Positions 62,625 through 64,000 of a stretch of DNA of 64,000 nt are shown here, in pieces. A program made the position numbers and the translations under genes. How positions within the stretch are numbered: position 1 is the stretch's first letter; each line of letters begins with the position of its first letter. Below the pieces are notes generated by a model. That model saw only the letters and a program-made list of their open reading frames with translations, did no database searches and was not told the origin of the DNA. The stretch lies in the IMG/VR virus record IMGVR_UViG_3300011115_000717, positions 43,929 through 107,928 of that record; one strand, 5' to 3'. The DNA is from a virus.

Positions 62625-62792
62625 TTAGAATCCAATGGCGAACTCGCCATCCTTATCCATTTTAGTGAGTTGTTTACTAGCCCAATGATGAATGTCGTTT
62701 GCTGAATCGTAGATGACTACGGGACGATACCGTAGATCCGGATCCTTGTCGATTGCTTCATTGATTATTTTTAATATTGTGTCGTATGTCAT
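62625..62792 (-). CDS. Small early protein (55 aa)
   Basis: The 55 residues start at ATG 62792 (MTYDTILKIINEAIDKDPDL), with TAAGGAG upstream. A helix is followed by RYRPVVIYDSANDIHHWASK and a short end. It lies between tRNA-Lys and the zinc-finger-like gene and is spaced by standard ribosome sites. No family is recognised. Confidence 0.55.
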   Translation of the reverse strand: MTYDTILKIINEAIDKDPDLRYRPVVIYDSANDIHHWASKQLTKMDKDGEFAIGF

Positions 62793-62805
62793 TGTATCTC
62801 CTTAG

Positions 62806-62878
62806 TGGGATCGGTGGGGCTCGAACCCACGACCAAGAAATTAAAAGTTTCCTGCGCTACCAACTGCGCTACGATCCC
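62806..62878 (-). tRNA. tRNA-Lys (TTT)
   Basis: The acceptor arms GGGATCG and CGATCCC pair perfectly; discriminator A. The anticodon stem GGAAA/TTTCT encloses CTTTTAA with anticodon TTT. The T arm has GTGGG-TTCGAGC-CCCAC. CCA is not encoded. Confidence 0.92.
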
Positions 62879-62879
62879 A

Positions 62880-63030
62880 AACTTGGAGACCCTGTTTCAG
62901 CCGGGTCTCCACCCGCTCACCTGCTTTGTACGGCTCACTAGGATTTTAGTGGCTACGGTTGCCCTGAATACAGTCTTCATTTCGAGCATCTACTGCGCTC
63001 TAGTTTAACTGACTTACATCAAGGCTAGTG
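62880..63030 (-). ncRNA. Candidate structured RNA upstream of tRNA-Lys
   Basis: About 150 nt without a gene. GGAGACCC (62885-62892) and GGGTCTCC (62903-62910) form a perfect 8-bp stem; CACTA/TAGTG and GAGC/GCTC stems lie further along. It occupies the same place relative to tRNA-Lys as the structured spacer before tRNA-Ile. No known family is recognised. Confidence 0.4.
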
Positions 63031-63032
63031 GT

Positions 63033-63335
63033 TTATGCGCCCTCCACCATGATTGCCAACTGACCCAATGCCATCAGGTTGATGATCAACGCCTTCTCGA
63101 CCGGAGTGAACATATCCGGAGTGTTGTCCTCCATCATCTTGTTGATGGAGCGAAGAATCAGTTCGCGGCACTCAGCATCCTGATACCAAACCATGCCACT
63201 CTCGTCCACGGCGGACAGAACTGCGTACTGAATGGAGGCGAGGATCTCGCTGATCTGTGGCTTACGGTTGCTGTTTGCTGCTGCTACGATTGTCGATTGC
63301 AACTGTGCAATCTCGCTGTCACTTAGAATCGGCAT
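63033..63335 (-). CDS. Hypothetical early protein
   Basis: The 100 residues start MPILSDSEIAQLQSTIVAAA after AAGGAGACACT. It is helical, with WYQDAECRELILRSINKMME and a C-terminal PVEKALIINLMALGQLAIMV. No family is recognised. Its neighbours on the same strand are a 47-residue acidic protein upstream and tRNA-Lys downstream. Confidence 0.6.
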   Translation of the reverse strand: MPILSDSEIAQLQSTIVAAANSNRKPQISEILASIQYAVLSAVDESGMVWYQDAECRELILRSINKMMEDNTPDMFTPVEKALIINLMALGQLAIMVEGA

Positions 63336-63344
63336 AGTGTCTCC

Positions 63345-63488
63345 TTAGTCGTTGTCGAGGTTATCAATCAGGGATTCAATCTCATCGTCTACGGGTTCCC
63401 AACGCCCCTGTAGACAGGCTTCGTCTTCGATGTGGTCTGTGTCTTCGTCGTCATCGTCCCAATCCATTGCTACTTTGGTGATCTTCAT
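63345..63488 (-). CDS. Small very acidic early protein (47 aa)
   Basis: The 47 residues start at ATG 63488 (MKITKVAMDWDDDDEDTDHI) and are dominated by Asp and Glu, ending EIESLIDNLDND. The early promoter ends 6 nt before the ATG. The stop is followed by AGGAGACACT and the next gene. A DNA-mimic or inhibitor role is possible from charge alone. Confidence 0.5.
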   Translation of the reverse strand: MKITKVAMDWDDDDEDTDHIEDEACLQGRWEPVDDEIESLIDNLDND

Positions 63489-63494
63489 GGCGGT

Positions 63495-63523
63495 ATGGTA
63501 TCCTATGTAAGAGGTTTGTTCAA
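63495..63523 (-). promoter_or_regulatory. Early promoter, leaderless
   Basis: TTGAAC (63523-63518), a 17-bp spacer and TACCAT (63500-63495) on the minus strand; ATG 63488 after 6 nt. Confidence 0.6.
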
Positions 63524-63548
63524 CAACAATATCGAAACTTTGTAAGAT

Positions 63549-63836
63549 TTATCCACGGTTCAGGTAGCGTTCGTAGGATGAATCATCCATCGATTCACCT
63601 GTACCGCTGTAGTAGCGGTCATCACGACCTTCATCTTCAGGTGGTTCTAGTGTACCTGCTGCCTCTGCTGCTAGGTATTTTTTGGTTCGAAACAAATCAC
63701 GCAAGCGTTTAGGTTGTAGGTCAGCGGCTCGGTCTGCGGCTTCGATGCAGCCCGGGCACAGCCCGTCTACATATGCTTCAAAGGTTGAGCAGGTGCATGG
63801 CATTTCATCGGCGGGGGTTGTTGGGGTGATGTCCAT
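63549..63836 (-). CDS. Small Cys-containing early protein
   Basis: The 95 residues start at ATG 63836 (MDITPTTPADEMPCTCSTFE). CTC and CPGC near the N-terminus could form a zinc-binding site; a basic helix (LQPKRLRDLFRTKKYLAAEA) and an acidic tail follow. The ATG is 6 nt after TACCAT, and an upstream in-frame ATG at 63854 lies before the expected start. No family is recognised. Confidence 0.55.
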   Translation of the reverse strand: MDITPTTPADEMPCTCSTFEAYVDGLCPGCIEAADRAADLQPKRLRDLFRTKKYLAAEAAGTLEPPEDEGRDDRYYSGTGESMDDSSYERYLNRG

Positions 63837-63842
63837 GCGAGT

Positions 63843-63870
63843 ATGGTAACACAATTCAAAGTAGAGTCAA
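63843..63870 (-). promoter_or_regulatory. Early promoter, leaderless
   Basis: TTGACT (63870-63865), a 16-bp spacer and TACCAT (63848-63843) on the minus strand; ATG 63836 after 6 nt. Confidence 0.65.
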
Positions 63871-63926
63871 TACTATTCTTCAATATTCGATCAAAAAGAT
63901 TTTCTATAAATCTTGGCGGAATTGTC

Positions 63927-63954
63927 TTGACATCCAAACTTAAGTGGGTATACT
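63927..63954 (+). promoter_or_regulatory. Rightward promoter of the terminal hairpin element
   Basis: TTGACA (63927-63932), a 16-bp spacer and TATACT (63949-63954). Same arrangement as at 60642. Confidence 0.65.
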
Positions 63955-63968
63955 CCCATCCCGCGTCC

Positions 63969-64000
63969 TATCGGCGTTGCTTCGCAACATTATAGCCGAT
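63969..64000 (+). promoter_or_regulatory. GCCGATAG hairpin element, cut by the window end
   Basis: ATCGGC (63970-63975) pairs with GCCGAT (63995-64000), with an inner GTTGC/GCAAC stem. It differs from the copy at 60682-60715 at only two visible positions. Confidence 0.6.

Noticed and set aside
1-64000. Insertion sequences or an integrase/attachment site
   Set aside because: No transposase, recombinase or terminal inverted repeats were found; tRNA genes here are phage-encoded cargo, not split by integration.

Overview
The window is a 64 kb piece of a T4-like myovirus genome. The left half carries the T4 core replication and transcription set in recognisable order: late sigma factor gp55, recombination nucleases gp47/gp46, sliding clamp gp45, clamp loader gp44/gp62, translational repressor RegA, DNA polymerase gp43, UvsX recombinase, helicase gp41 and primase gp61. 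Late promoters of the T4 type (TATAAATA or close variants) are scattered through it. Three features point to an aquatic bacterial host, probably an alphaproteobacterium or cyanobacterium: low GC over most of the window, the auxiliary genes (GDP-mannose dehydratase, ThyX, a B12-type ribonucleotide reductase, a CobS-like ATPase) and a permuted tmRNA. The host itself cannot be read from the sequence.

Layout. 1-8.1 kb: end of a sugar-nucleotide gene, the gp55-47-46-45-44-62-regA run and a glycosyltransferase. 8.2-15.3 kb: an adhesion/fibre module with a collagen-like fibre, a second fibre and two tandem paralogues of about 500 residues. 15.3-17.2 kb: dUTPase and three leftward envelope-associated genes. 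17.2-27.2 kb: nucleotide metabolism and replication (Nmad1-like, gp43, uvsX, gp41, gp61, thyX, nrdJ), ending in tRNA-Asn. 27.3-30 kb: HNH nucleases, a RuvC-like resolvase and small zinc-ribbon proteins. 30-40 kb and 43.8-50.9 kb: large, low-complexity, probably virion proteins, several with a T4-style capsid-targeting leader. 40-43.8 kb: a leftward early island with tRNA-Tyr and a two-piece tmRNA. 50.9-54.6 kb: many tiny leftward early genes, including short membrane peptides and tRNA-Glu. 54.7-55.8 kb: four small basic proteins, three with capsid-targeting leaders. 55.8-64 kb: a leftward early arm that appears richer in GC, with a CobS-like AAA+ ATPase, a CobT-like VWA/HExxH protein, tRNA-Ile, tRNA-Arg, tRNA-Leu and tRNA-Lys, and many small orphan genes.

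The most notable signals are these. (1) A permuted tmRNA at 41.4-41.7 kb, whose two halves re-form a 7-bp acceptor stem with a G3.U70 wobble. (2) A uniform early-promoter design (TTGACW, 16-17 bp, TATAAT-like, then 6-7 nt to the start codon) in front of 15 genes, so that the start codon lies at or next to +1. Several late promoters show the same geometry. (3) A set of proteins with MKxFxxFxxE-type leaders, probably packaged in the capsid and processed by the prohead protease. (4) Promoter-plus-hairpin elements sharing GCCGATAG and GTCCRATAAT, one of them followed by a long AT-rich stretch that resembles an R-loop origin. (5) Six copies of TTTGAATCCTGTCC around 56 kb.

Together the early genes reprogram the host and supply nucleotides, the core genes replicate the genome, gp55 and gp45 drive late promoters, and the late genes build fibres and internal capsid proteins. 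All calls come from reading the sequence; no database search was made.
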